Shown here one piece after another: positions 1-8,384 of a DNA stretch of 30,646 nt. The first letter of the stretch is position 1, and every line of letters begins with the position of its first letter. A model generated the notes under the pieces. It searched no databases, was not told the DNA's origin, and saw only the letters and a program-made list of their open reading frames with translations. Position numbers and translations under genes: made by a program. Origin of the DNA: Tritrichomonas foetus (lineage: Eukaryota; Parabasalia; Tritrichomonadida; Tritrichomonadidae); the NCBI GenBank assembly GCA_001839685.1, contig MLAK01001153.1, forward strand, positions 1 through 30,646, in the 5' to 3' direction.

Positions 1-264
1 GATAAGTTGAAGCGAAGCTGCAACTTATCACAACTTATAGGTCTACTTAAGAAATTTATCGTAAAGCATTGAATATTGGTAATCCTCAGAATTATTGCAA
101 TGATAAGTTAACATTTTCTGAATAACACATCACTTTCGAGATATGCACAAATCGTCCTTAACTTTTTCTATTTGAAATATTTCCCCAATTTCATTCAAAA
201 TTCGACTTTTTCCAAACATCAAAATGTTCTTTAGTTTCATTTGAATAGACTTTAATTCACACAC
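1..264. other. AT-rich flank upstream of hexosaminidase
   Basis: I see no coding region here. The first 29 bases form a possible hairpin: GATAAGTTG and its reverse complement CAACTTATC flank an 11-base loop. The rest is plain AT-rich upstream sequence that ends at the hexosaminidase initiator. Confidence 0.5.
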
Positions 265-279
265 TCATTATTTTTCATT
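265..279 (+). promoter_or_regulatory. Inr-like transcription start for hexosaminidase
   Basis: The sequence TCATTATTTTTCATT lies seven to twenty-one bases before the ATG. It resembles the Trichomonas initiator (TCA, pyrimidine, T/A, then TCATTA), in which the A of TCA is the usual start site. It would give a 5' leader of about 19-20 bases, normal for trichomonads. The match is by eye and has two extra T residues relative to the consensus. Confidence 0.45.
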
Positions 280-285
280 GAAGAA

Positions 286-2211
286 ATGCTCTGCTTACTT
301 GCAGTTCTTTCTTTGGCTAAAGTCCAACACTTGAACCTCATTCCTTATCCAGTTGAAGTAACAGTTGGTGAAGGTCAGTTCGAACTCACTTCCGAAAGCT
401 CAATCTATTATGATAATTCAATTTCCGATGCAGAAACTGTCGCCAATTTGTGTGCCACCTTTTTAAGAAAGGTCACAGGATTCAAATTGCCAGTCACTAC
501 CTCAAAAATTTCCAACGGTATTTCCTTCGAATTAATCTCAACAGAAAGAGAGGAAGAATATCATATCACCACAACAAACAATTTGTTCACCATTCAAGCC
601 AGCACCAGGAAAGGCCTTTTCAACGGTTACCAGACACTTTTACAGCTTCTTCCAGTAGACGTTTTCGCCGATTCTGTTGTCATGACCAGATGGATCACAC
701 CAATTGTAACCATTGTCGATTATCCACGATTTTCATGGCGTGGCTTCATGCTTGACTCATCCCGCCATTTCTTGAATCTCGATGCCGTGAAGTCGATCCT
801 TGATGGAATGGCACTCAACAAGATGAACGTATTCCACTTCCACTTTGTCGACGATCAAGGCTGGCGCGTTGAAATCAAGAAATATCCAAAGCTCGTTGAA
901 GTCGGATCAGTCCGTAAAAGCTCGCCAGTCATGTGGCATCGTGATGAACAAGATCACAAGCAATACGGTCCATTTTACTACACACAAGATGAATTGAGAG
1001 AGCTTGTAAAATACGCACAAGACAGAAATATCATTATCGTTCCAGAAATTGAAATGCCAGGACATACACTTGCTGGCCTTGCTGCTTATCCAGAATACTC
1101 ATGCAATGGTGGACCATTTGAGCCATGGTGCTACTGGGGCGTTTCTTCTGATGTCTTCTGTGCTGGAAATGATGCTACTTTCACTTTCCTTCAAGACATC
1201 CTTGAGGAAGTTTTCGACATTTTCTCAAACACTGTCTACATCCACGTTGGTGGCGATGAGTGTCCAAAGGGCCGCTGGCAAAACTGTGCCAAATGCCAAA
1301 AGAGAATAAAGGATGAGGGCCTGAAAAATGAGAATGAATTAGAATCCTGGTTCATTGAAAAAATGGCTGGCTGGGTTCGCAGCAAGGGAAGACAACTCAT
1401 CGGCTGGGATGAAATTATGGATGGCGGAATCCCAGAAAATGCTATTGTTATGGCATGGACAAGCAGCGCTGCTGGACAAAAGGCCGCACGTGCAGGAACA
1501 AAGGTTATTATGGCTGATTGGGGATCATTGTACCTTCCAAGATACCAATTCCCATCTCCACTCGATCCATATGAATACAACAACAATCTTGTTACAACAA
1601 GACGTGTGTACAACTACAACCCAACAAGCGGACTCGATGAAGAATCTGCAAAGAACATTATCGGTACACAAACATCACTTTGGTCTGAATATGTCTGGGG
1701 AAGTGATGACCTTCAATGGAAGACATTCCCAAGAAGCTGTGCACTTGCAGAAGTTGCTTGGTCACCAGATGACAGAAAAGATTGGTTAAGATTCGCCAAA
1801 GTAGTCACTGAATATCAAATTCCACGTCTTCAAAAGATGGGATTAAACGTTGCTGGATTAACTGCTCAACCAAACGCAGAATGGCTCAAGAACGAAGTTC
1901 CTGAAAAATGGGTTACTGTTCAATGGCCAGTTACAGATTCAGTTGACCGTAAGGGACAATTCGAAATCTTATTCGTAAAGAATGGTGGTACCTCATCCCT
2001 CAAAATCAGAAACGTGAAATTGTTGTTCGACCAAACAGTAGTAGGAAATGATGATCACGAAGGTTTGGCAGCTGATGTTCCAGAAAAGACTGTATACTCT
2101 ATCAATCAGCAAACAGCACCAACAACTGGTGGAAAAATCTTCATCTCTGCAGAAGTCTGCAGTGTTGATGGAACAGACTCACATGGCCATGTTTACATCT
2201 ACCATACATAA
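286..2211 (+). CDS. Beta-N-acetylhexosaminidase, GH20 family, secreted/lysosomal
   Basis: This enzyme removes terminal N-acetylglucosamine or N-acetylgalactosamine from glycans and chitin-like oligomers. The 641-residue protein starts with a short hydrophobic stretch that looks like a signal peptide (about residues 1-11). An N-terminal GH20b-type domain follows (about 17-135), then the catalytic barrel from about residue 146. R160, in DSSRHF, matches the substrate-binding arginine. The GGDE motif gives the catalytic pair D324-E325, which in this family use substrate-assisted retaining hydrolysis. Several Trp residues (WDE, WGS, WSEYVWG) fit the sugar-binding pocket. A beta-rich extension (about 530-641) follows the barrel. 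Length and domain order match eukaryotic hexosaminidases. The ATG is the first in frame and sits just after an Inr-like element. A lysosomal or secreted location is inferred from the signal peptide; no membrane anchor is visible. Confidence 0.93.
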   Translation: MLCLLAVLSLAKVQHLNLIPYPVEVTVGEGQFELTSESSIYYDNSISDAETVANLCATFLRKVTGFKLPVTTSKISNGISFELISTEREEEYHITTTNNLFTIQASTRKGLFNGYQTLLQLLPVDVFADSVVMTRWITPIVTIVDYPRFSWRGFMLDSSRHFLNLDAVKSILDGMALNKMNVFHFHFVDDQGWRVEIKKYPKLVEVGSVRKSSPVMWHRDEQDHKQYGPFYYTQDELRELVKYAQDRNIIIVPEIEMPGHTLAGLAAYPEYSCNGGPFEPWCYWGVSSDVFCAGNDATFTFLQDILEEVFDIFSNTVYIHVGGDECPKGRWQNCAKCQKRIKDEGLKNENELESWFIEKMAGWVRSKGRQLIGWDEIMDGGIPENAIVMAWTSSAAGQKAARAGTKVIMADWGSLYLPRYQFPSPLDPYEYNNNLVTTRRVYNYNPTSGLDEESAKNIIGTQTSLWSEYVWGSDDLQWKTFPRSCALAEVAWSPDDRKDWLRFAKVVTEYQIPRLQKMGLNVAGLTAQPNAEWLKNEVPEKWVTVQWPVTDSVDRKGQFEILFVKNGGTSSLKIRNVKLLFDQTVVGNDDHEGLAADVPEKTVYSINQQTAPTTGGKIFISAEVCSVDGTDSHGHVYIYHT

Positions 2212-2542
2212 GCAAATACTTAGTAAATATCTCATCTAAAATATTACCATTTTTTAATGATTATGAAGCAAATGAATGATTTTGAAACGAACAAATAATA
2301 TTCAGGAAATGGATGAGATAAATTAAATGAAAAATAAATATTCTTTCATTTGAGCTCAAAAATATCTCTAAACGTTTATATATCATAGAACAGGGATAGA
2401 TGAACTCTGTATAATTTCTACATGATGTGAGATGACATTCTGCCCAATGCTATCAACGCAAATTGAATAAGAGTAATTGAATCATCCAATACAATTATTT
2501 CTATGCACCTGGTCAAATAATTTGAATATTGATTTGCATTTT
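2212..2542. other. Intergenic, no gene seen
   Basis: AT-rich spacer between two genes on the same strand. A TAAA tetramer, the trichomonad poly(A) signal, occurs about 12 bases after the hexosaminidase stop (TTAGTAAATAT). I see no coding potential or notable repeat. Confidence 0.5.
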
Positions 2543-2547
2543 TCAAA
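2543..2547 (+). promoter_or_regulatory. TCA initiator with minimal leader (rpiB)
   Basis: TTTCAAAATG places a TCA directly before the start codon, giving a predicted leader of only about three to five bases. The same TTTCAAA-ATG arrangement is found upstream of the G3BP-like gene at 6262. Confidence 0.35.
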
Positions 2548-2991
2548 ATGAAGATTGCTTTTGCCTGCGACCACGGAGGCTTCGACTACAAAGACAAAAT
2601 CATCGCTCAAATCAAATCACTTGGCCATGAAGTCATCGATTTTGGCTGCAACGGCCCAGAAAGCATAGATTATCCAGATTTCGCCGAACCCGCCGCCCGC
2701 GCCGTCGCTGAGGGCAAAGCAGACCGTGGTGTCCTCATCTGCGGAACAGGAATTGGAATCTCTATCGCCGCAAACAAAGTGAAGGGAATCCGATGCGCGG
2801 TCGTCCACGATCACCTCACAACCGAACTCACACGTCAACACAACAACGCTAACATGATTGCTTTTGGCGCCAGAATCATCGGAATCGAAGTGGCTCTCGA
2901 CTGCGTCAAAACATTCCTCAACACAGAATTCCAGGGAGGACGCCATGAAGCACGTGTTGCCAAGATTCGTGCCATTGAAAATAAATATTAA
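2548..2991 (+). CDS. rpiB: Ribose-5-phosphate isomerase B (RpiB/LacAB family)
   Basis: RpiB interconverts ribose 5-phosphate and ribulose 5-phosphate in the non-oxidative pentose phosphate pathway, a cytosolic role. The 147-residue protein has the normal family length. It shows the N-terminal CDHGG motif (C7-D8-H9), the anion-hole loop GTGIGISIAANK, and the catalytic cysteine in the LICGTG segment (about C65). The RQHNNAN segment (H97, N99) and the GARIIG segment are also conserved. RpiB is the bacterial-type enzyme, unrelated in fold to RpiA, and is known from trypanosomatids and other protists. A bacterial origin by old lateral transfer is possible, but nothing in the local sequence shows a recent event. 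Its body is GC-richer than the flanks, as in other highly expressed genes here. The stop codon overlaps a TAAA signal. Confidence 0.95.
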   Translation: MKIAFACDHGGFDYKDKIIAQIKSLGHEVIDFGCNGPESIDYPDFAEPAARAVAEGKADRGVLICGTGIGISIAANKVKGIRCAVVHDHLTTELTRQHNNANMIAFGARIIGIEVALDCVKTFLNTEFQGGRHEARVAKIRAIENKY

Positions 2992-3339
2992 ACGGGCAAT
3001 TAGAATCACTTTTTTATTAAACTACGCTTTCTTTTGGTGATTTTCGCAAGCATGATGGATAGAATTGAATGGTTTATATCATATTTCATCTAGCATTTCT
3101 CATTGAATTATATTGGTGAAATCCAATTTCACCTTGCCGATAACTCACAATCTTTAATTCATGATGAGAAGTTGAATTTTGATGAGAATCAAAAAGAATG
3201 TGATCAAATGATATCAGTTGTAACATCGTAAAATGAAGAGTTATTGGGAAATCATCGCATGAGGAAGAAATTCATAGTGTTTGGGAAATTGGCCTAGCTA
3301 TGGTGAATTGGTAATATACGTTTATTAAAAAAAAGTTTG
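2992..3339. other. Intergenic, no gene seen
   Basis: AT-rich spacer with short T and A runs. No coding region or structured repeat was recognised. It ends at a TCA initiator (3340-3342) five bases before the next start codon. Confidence 0.5.
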
Positions 3340-3347
3340 TCAACAGA

Positions 3348-3749
3348 ATGGCATCAAACACAACATTGCCACCTCTTCGATGGACAAAACCTGGATTTTG
3401 CGATAAAATATTTCATCCTGGAAAGAACAAAGAGTATTTCTATTTTGACAAACTGCCAGATCCTCTCGCACCTTTAACTTTGAATGTTGGTGACGTGCAT
3501 CTTCGGTGGGTCGATGGATACTGGGTCAATCTTGGATCAGATTATCAGGCAGCTATAACGGAATTAACAGAAGAACAGGAAAATGAAATGATCAAAGAAA
3601 ATCAAGATCTCTATGCAAGAATTGAAATTTTATTGGACATGAATACAAATTACGAATTGAAAAAAGCGCATCTCAGAGAAAAGTTGGCAGATTTGGAAAG
3701 GCAGATTCGAAAGTTCCCCGGATTAGATCTTGACGACGATACGTTTTAA
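3348..3749 (+). CDS. Chibby-like basal-body/transition-zone protein
   Basis: A 133-residue protein with the layout of Chibby (CBY). A short N-terminal region is followed by a beta-like segment with LRWVDGYWV at 52-60, resembling the LKFENGQWI segment of animal Chibby. A C-terminal coiled coil (about 73-122) follows and contains EILLDM at 93-98, which parallels the DILLDM of Chibby. Length also matches the family (about 125 residues). In animals Chibby sits at the distal centriole and ciliary base, recruits membrane-trafficking factors and binds beta-catenin. Only the ciliary-base role would make sense in a flagellated protist. The gene stands alone between rpiB and eL24. The start is the first ATG, preceded by TCA at -8. 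The call rests on motif similarity seen by eye. The alternative is an unrelated short coiled-coil protein. Confidence 0.72.
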   Translation: MASNTTLPPLRWTKPGFCDKIFHPGKNKEYFYFDKLPDPLAPLTLNVGDVHLRWVDGYWVNLGSDYQAAITELTEEQENEMIKENQDLYARIEILLDMNTNYELKKAHLREKLADLERQIRKFPGLDLDDDTF

Positions 3750-4472
3750 GAAATAATCTCACGCCTGTCCTTTCTTCTAATTCTAATTAATTAGATCCAT
3801 ACTTTGGTAGCATTTGATGTGGAGTGGAATTTTTTCACAAATTGGAAAATAATTTCGATTTCATCATCAATGAGTTGGAATTCTTTATGGATCAAGAAAT
3901 TTTGACTTTCTAAAATTTTCAACAAAATCACCAGTATGGCCGTTAAAAACTACTCTGGACATGTATTTTGTAACACATTATTTACATCAGCAATTCGCAT
4001 GACATCATTTTTTTTTTCGAATGAAAAAGTGATTAAATTTCATTCAAATTATTGATGATGTCGGATCTATATAAATTATCTGCTTCTTTGATTTATTTAC
4101 TTATATCTTTTTAGTGGTATTCAGAGCATCACAATGGGATTTTCCTTATTGTAAGTACATTTTTATATTAATAAACAATAATAATTTATGAATAAAATAT
4201 TGAATAATCATATTTATTATTCATTTGGAAATATTATGTGATTAATTTTATTCAAATTCATAATAATGTTAATTACGAGATTGTATTTTCATTGAGTTGT
4301 GAGATAAAGATATGATTTCACCTTCATGGAATATTTTCATAAGTTATTTGGTTACCATATCAATATGATAGGCCATATATATTCTAAAAAAGTCATTCAT
4401 TATTGTATGCATAACGATTAAAATACTCAGAATTTTTTGAACGAGGTCCGTTTGGCCTGCCTTTCGACTGGA
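3750..4472. other. Long leader/intergenic region before eL24
   Basis: AT-rich spacer of 720 bases. At 4121-4156 there is a TCA-rich initiator-like context, an ATG (4134) opening only six codons, and GTAAGT at 4151 that looks like a 5' splice site. A second initiator-like TCATTCATTATTG lies at 4393-4405. The last 40 bases (4433-4472) are unusually GC-rich for noncoding DNA here and stay open in the eL24 frame. I could not join the first ATG to eL24 at any convincing acceptor, so no intron is called. Confidence 0.4.
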
Positions 4473-4814
4473 ATGAGTCACAAGACCGAGATTGACGGCT
4501 TCGATGGACATCAAATCAACCCAGGACACGGCCGAGTCCACATCCGTGAAGACAAGCACATGATGGTTTTCGAATCCCGCAAAACATACCGCATGTGGTC
4601 CCGCAAGAGGAACCCAAGAAAGATCGCCTGGACTGAACACTACCGTTTCGATCACAAGAAATCCAACACCGATAAAGTCGAAAATACAGGACGTATCAAG
4701 CGCCAAAAGATTCAACGTGGCTATGCTGGTGTTTCTGTCAGTGGCAATGCTGTCAAGACTGGCGCTGTCAAATCACGTGTTCAACAGCAAAGAAGACCAG
4801 CTGCTAAGAAGTAA
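4473..4814 (+). CDS. RPL24: 60S ribosomal protein eL24 (L24e)
   Basis: A component of the large ribosomal subunit, near the inter-subunit bridges. The 113-residue protein from this ATG aligns with the eukaryotic L24 start: a short TEI stretch, GFDGH, the invariant NPGHGR (20-25 region), then the FESRKT and RKRNPRKIAWTEHYR segments typical of the family. A basic C-terminal tail rich in Gln, Arg and Lys follows. I chose the ATG at 4473 because family homology begins immediately after it. The open frame extends twelve codons upstream without an ATG. The canonical zinc-ribbon cysteines found in archaeal and some eukaryotic L24e are absent from the GFDG segment. The stop codon is within a TAAAA run. 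Codon use is strongly GC-biased compared with the flanks, as expected for a highly expressed gene. Confidence 0.9.
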   Translation: MSHKTEIDGFDGHQINPGHGRVHIREDKHMMVFESRKTYRMWSRKRNPRKIAWTEHYRFDHKKSNTDKVENTGRIKRQKIQRGYAGVSVSGNAVKTGAVKSRVQQQRRPAAKK

Positions 4815-5344
4815 AAAATCAGTAAACTTTGCTTGAGATTCCAGATACACTAATTGAAATTTCTTATCTTTCATTTTATTGATAAATTTAATTTTATTTT
4901 TTTTTTTTGTTACTGTTATTTTTCTTTTTAATGATTCCGCAGACTTAGATTTAAATCATAAATTTGGAAATATCTTTGATATTTATTTTAATCATTGATG
5001 TTGGATTTAATCATTTTTATTTGATTCATTCATTAATATTTGATTCATTCATTGATATTTGATTTAATCAATGATATTGGGTTTAATCATTCTATCAAAT
5101 GATCTTTTCTTACTTCATTTGTGACACATACAGAAATGCTTGTGGTTGGATGTCATGAGAAAATGAATGTGCAAACCAAATAAAAATACTTTACTAAATA
5201 ATACCAATGCAAAATATAAGCTTTATATTTATTATAATAGATGGAGGAAACAACATATTCTTTGATTTTCATTTTTTCCATTGTTTCCTTAATCAAAATA
5301 AATAACAAAATATTATAAAATCAAACTAAAAACAAAAAAAGTGT
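4815..5344. other. Convergent intergenic region
   Basis: Spacer between the 3' ends of eL24 (+) and the G3BP-like gene (-). Apart from the 19-bp tandem array it holds a T10 run near 4900 and an A-rich stretch near 5300-5340. I saw no gene. Confidence 0.5.
4962..5094 (+). repeat. 19-bp tandem repeat, six to seven imperfect copies
   Basis: Six adjacent 19-base units run from 4981 to 5094 (starts 4981, 5000, 5019, 5038, 5057, 5076). The theme is ATTTGATTCATTCATTGAT or ATTTGATTTAATCAATGAT. A weaker seventh unit may precede them at 4962. The array lies in the convergent spacer between eL24 and the G3BP-like gene. It has no coding potential because the period is not a multiple of three. Confidence 0.8.
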
Positions 5345-6262
5345 TCAAGAGAAGCCATTCTCCATCGCCTTGATTCTCACAAGTCTTCCTTGCCACCGGA
5401 AATCACCATCATTAAGTGCTGAATCGAGAGAAGCCGGATTTTCGAATTCCATCAGAATTCTTCCTTTTACAACGGCATATCTTGTTATTTTCCCGTATAT
5501 TTCGAACTCAGGAATGATATTCACTTGTGGAAGATTGAATGGTAAATTGGTCGCTAAAACTGTTCTGCTTTTTATCAAAGAATTGGGATTTTCGACTTCT
5601 CTTGGTCCATGTGATGATGGAGGAGTAGTAGCTGATGATTTTTTAGGTTCTTCTTTTTTATTGTTTTGTGGCGTTTTCTCATTTTCCTTTTTGATGTTTT
5701 TCACATCACTTTTCACTTCAATTTTTGCATCAATTTTCTCATTCACTTTTTCATTTGCTTTGCCATCATTTTGGTTGTCGCTCTTTTGGTCGCTTTTTTC
5801 GTCGGTTTTGGCTTCAATTTTGGCATCAGGCCTTGTTTCAGGATTGGTCTCAGATTTCGGTTCGTCTTTCGGCTGCGGGGGTGGATCCATCTCATTCAGA
5901 TAAATTGAGTGATGTAAAATCAAAAATGGAGGAGTTTCTTGGTTATGAATATAAACAACCATTTCGTTAGATTGATAGTATTTAGCTGTTTGTGCTTCAT
6001 CGTCGATCGTAATTTTTACGTATCCTGTGACGTGGCCAATAATCTGGTCACCGCTTTTCTGTCCATTCCACCGTAAAATGACGTGCTCGCCGCCTGGCAA
6101 AATGGAATTTCGATTGGTGGTCGATGATTTTTGTGGTTCGGCTCCCAAAGAGACGATTAATTTTGCGTCTTTTCCGTAAAATGAATCGATTGAATTCGGC
6201 TCTTTCGAATATGTCTCATAAAAAGATCGAAGAAAGTTCACTGTGACAGTGTCGTAGTTCAT
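5345..6262 (-). CDS. G3BP-like RNA-binding protein (NTF2 domain + RRM)
   Basis: A 305-residue protein with the domain order of G3BP, the stress-granule scaffold. An NTF2-like domain (about 5-125) begins NFLRSFYETYSKEPN, contains SFYGKDA and ends in LILHHSIYLNE, all in the positions expected for G3BP. A low-complexity charged linker (about 128-215), rich in Lys, Glu and Asp, has repeated KSD/EK units. A C-terminal RRM (about 233-300) has an RNP2-like TVLATNLP and a degenerate RNP1-like GRILMEF. There is no RGG tail, unlike animal G3BP, and the protein is shorter than the usual 450 or so residues. It probably binds mRNA and dimerises through NTF2, with an inferred cytoplasmic role in mRNA storage. 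The ATG is preceded by TTTCAAAA. Another NTF2-RRM factor cannot be excluded. Confidence 0.78.
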   Translation of the reverse strand: MNYDTVTVNFLRSFYETYSKEPNSIDSFYGKDAKLIVSLGAEPQKSSTTNRNSILPGGEHVILRWNGQKSGDQIIGHVTGYVKITIDDEAQTAKYYQSNEMVVYIHNQETPPFLILHHSIYLNEMDPPPQPKDEPKSETNPETRPDAKIEAKTDEKSDQKSDNQNDGKANEKVNEKIDAKIEVKSDVKNIKKENEKTPQNNKKEEPKKSSATTPPSSHGPREVENPNSLIKSRTVLATNLPFNLPQVNIIPEFEIYGKITRYAVVKGRILMEFENPASLDSALNDGDFRWQGRLVRIKAMENGFS

Positions 6263-6488
6263 TTTTGAAATGTTATGTGAAAATCATCAAACTTTTTGAT
6301 GGATATTCATTCAATAGATAATGATCGTTGAGCAACTTTTTCTGCACTTTTCACAAAGGTCTCATATCACTACTCACATTGATGTAATCATGCTTAATCT
6401 AATAAAATTCGAACATCGAATTTGAATGAATTAGAAGAAAGAGGAGAGCAATTATTCATTTATTTTTTACTTGATACACAAAAAAAAA

Positions 6489-6510
6489 AATATTAATAAT
6501 TATTAATATT
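6489..6510. repeat. 22-bp perfect AT-only palindrome
   Basis: The half site AATATTAATAA is followed by its exact reverse complement. It lies 27 bases past the Ctf18 stop, between the 3' end of Ctf18 and the 5' end of the G3BP-like gene. It may be a fold-back in the Ctf18 3' UTR or simple AT-rich noise. Confidence 0.6.
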
Positions 6511-6536
6511 AATAATAATTATGATATTTGATATTA

Positions 6537-8384
6537 TTATTTTGGTTCTAATATACGTTCAAGCATCACAACACGCCTAACTGCATTTGTAAAGCCTTCA
6601 TTATATCTATAATACATGGACGGTCGTTTATCAACAGAAAGTTGAGAAAGGCCAATTTCGATTTTGTTTCCCCAGAAATCTCGTGCAATTGTCGATTTTG
6701 GATTGCTGCGATTCTTTTTAAGTTTATCTTCAATTCTGTATCCAGATGTTGTACTTAGTAATTCTTTAGTAACTTTCACTGTATCTTTTTCTATTTCCCT
6801 TTGAATTAACTCACGGAATTTTGAAAGCTTTCCAGTTACAACATAGTTATTATTATAATTAAATGTTCGATTATAAACAAGTAATGAATCAATATCTGGT
6901 TCTGATGTGTAATATCCAGTAAGTCCTTTTTTATATGTTACATTTATTGCTTTATGGAAACTGACAAAATCATTACGAAGTTTATCATTTCCTCTCATTC
7001 CGAGAGCATTCAAAACTTGTTGATCAGGATCCATGTAACCAGATAAAAGTTGAGTGTATTGCTTAATTTTACCAATCAACAACTTTTGATTTTTCTTAAA
7101 TGTATTCTCCCGCGTTAATGAATCAGTTGGATAATTCAGTTGACGATTAACATGGCTAATTCCGACAAGCTTTGGAACACATGCAAAACCAAGTTCAGCA
7201 ATTTCACCATAAGCTGTATCAGCAAAACTCAAATTATCAAGAACATCTGCAATTCTGCGACCGGCTGGTCCTGTAGCTTTAATATTTTCCAAGTTTTCCA
7301 GAATTCCTGCAGCAATCAAATTATTATCGCCGAATGATTCGAGCGATAAAAGTGTATCTTCTAATTTCGAAGACATTGAGAAAATTTGTGTAATTATATC
7401 GAAATATGTGAATGTTGCATTTTTAACACCAACTGGCATCAGCTGTACCATTTCAGGTGTAACTGGTTGTCTGATTGAAAGGAACTGAAGTGTATTTAAT
7501 GCTGTTCTCATGTCGAAACGAGATTGTTCAGCAATATCAACAATTGCTTTCGGAATGTATTGAATTCCCTCCATGTCAGCGATTTTTCTAAGCCTTGTTA
7601 TGAATTTAGATGATGTTGGTGCTTCCATTTTGACGACATCTGCTTGGCTCCGTAATGTGCGAAGTCCAGGTGCATATAGATTGTTGACAACAACAATAAC
7701 AGGTTTCCCATGAAGATTCATAACCGCTTTTATCACAGAATCTGTGATCGTTCCAGAACCGTCCATTTCTTCCAAAACAAGAAGTGGTGAAGTTTTCTTG
7801 CCAAATACCGGTTCAAAATCGAGCTGGTTCTGGAGAAGAATCTGATTCCTTTCATTTTTGGTATCTTCACTTGCATTGAGCTCGATTATATGATAATGAT
7901 ATATTTCAGATGCGACACGAATCAAAGTGGATTTTCCACAGCCGGACGGACCTGAAAGAATGAGGATATGCGAAAATTTCTTGCTTTTTCCATCTTCTGC
8001 AGCTGCGGCGGCAGCCTCTCTTTTTCGACTTGATCTTTTCCTGAATTCTTTTTCTTTTTTCTTTTTTCCTGGTTGTTTGAATTGCCTGAGCCAGTTTAAA
8101 ACTTCTCGATTTGCTTTTTCGTCGCTGAGGAGATCTGAATAAGATTTTGCGGAATATTTCTCAATAAACGATTTTGCATTGGATTCTTTGAGAACTATGT
8201 CATCAAGTGGGGGATTCTCGTTCCACGTGACGTTATATTCTGGCGTTCGTTCAAAATAAGGTGGCATATAATCGTATTTCGGTACAGTAATTTGGCGTCC
8301 TGAAAAAGAAGTCGCTCGAAGTGAGTTTAACAAATGCGTCCTTCTCTGGTTGTAAATCGATAGGTCCTCTTCTTGAAAAGCCAT
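6537..8384 (-). CDS. CTF18: Ctf18, large subunit of the alternative RFC clamp loader
   Basis: Ctf18 replaces Rfc1 in a clamp-loader complex with Rfc2-5, Dcc1 and Ctf8. It loads PCNA and supports sister-chromatid cohesion and the replication checkpoint in the nucleus. The 615-residue protein has a conserved lead-in (SFIEKYSAKSYSDLLSDEK, about 72-90), a basic linker with an alanine run, the P-loop GPSGCGKST (145-153) and a NASED box. A Walker B segment LLVLEEMDG (201-209) and a sensor-1 region VVNNLYAPGLR follow. A helical lid with RTALNTLQFLS comes next. The best evidence is the extreme C-terminus, DFWG then YYRYNEGFTNAVRR, which closely matches the Ctf18 tail that binds Dcc1-Ctf8. Walker B has Glu205 where Asp is usual. 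The protein is shorter than human CTF18 (about 975 residues), mainly at the N-terminus. Rad17 and Rfc1 were considered but lack this tail. Confidence 0.88.
   Translation of the reverse strand: MAFQEEDLSIYNQRRTHLLNSLRATSFSGRQITVPKYDYMPPYFERTPEYNVTWNENPPLDDIVLKESNAKSFIEKYSAKSYSDLLSDEKANREVLNWLRQFKQPGKKKKEKEFRKRSSRKREAAAAAAEDGKSKKFSHILILSGPSGCGKSTLIRVASEIYHYHIIELNASEDTKNERNQILLQNQLDFEPVFGKKTSPLLVLEEMDGSGTITDSVIKAVMNLHGKPVIVVVNNLYAPGLRTLRSQADVVKMEAPTSSKFITRLRKIADMEGIQYIPKAIVDIAEQSRFDMRTALNTLQFLSIRQPVTPEMVQLMPVGVKNATFTYFDIITQIFSMSSKLEDTLLSLESFGDNNLIAAGILENLENIKATGPAGRRIADVLDNLSFADTAYGEIAELGFACVPKLVGISHVNRQLNYPTDSLTRENTFKKNQKLLIGKIKQYTQLLSGYMDPDQQVLNALGMRGNDKLRNDFVSFHKAINVTYKKGLTGYYTSEPDIDSLLVYNRTFNYNNNYVVTGKLSKFRELIQREIEKDTVKVTKELLSTTSGYRIEDKLKKNRSNPKSTIARDFWGNKIEIGLSQLSVDKRPSMYYRYNEGFTNAVRRVVMLERILEPK

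Noticed and set aside
4365..4430. Mini-intron (GTATGC to CTCAG, 26 bases) before eL24
   Set aside because: The upstream ATG frame (4365) gives a phase that does not join to the eL24 frame, and the branch motif is weak.
5370..5970. Phe/Leu-rich plus-strand frames opposite the G3BP-like gene
   Set aside because: Antisense of the Lys/Asp/Glu-rich linker. The minus-strand frame has recognisable NTF2 and RRM domains.
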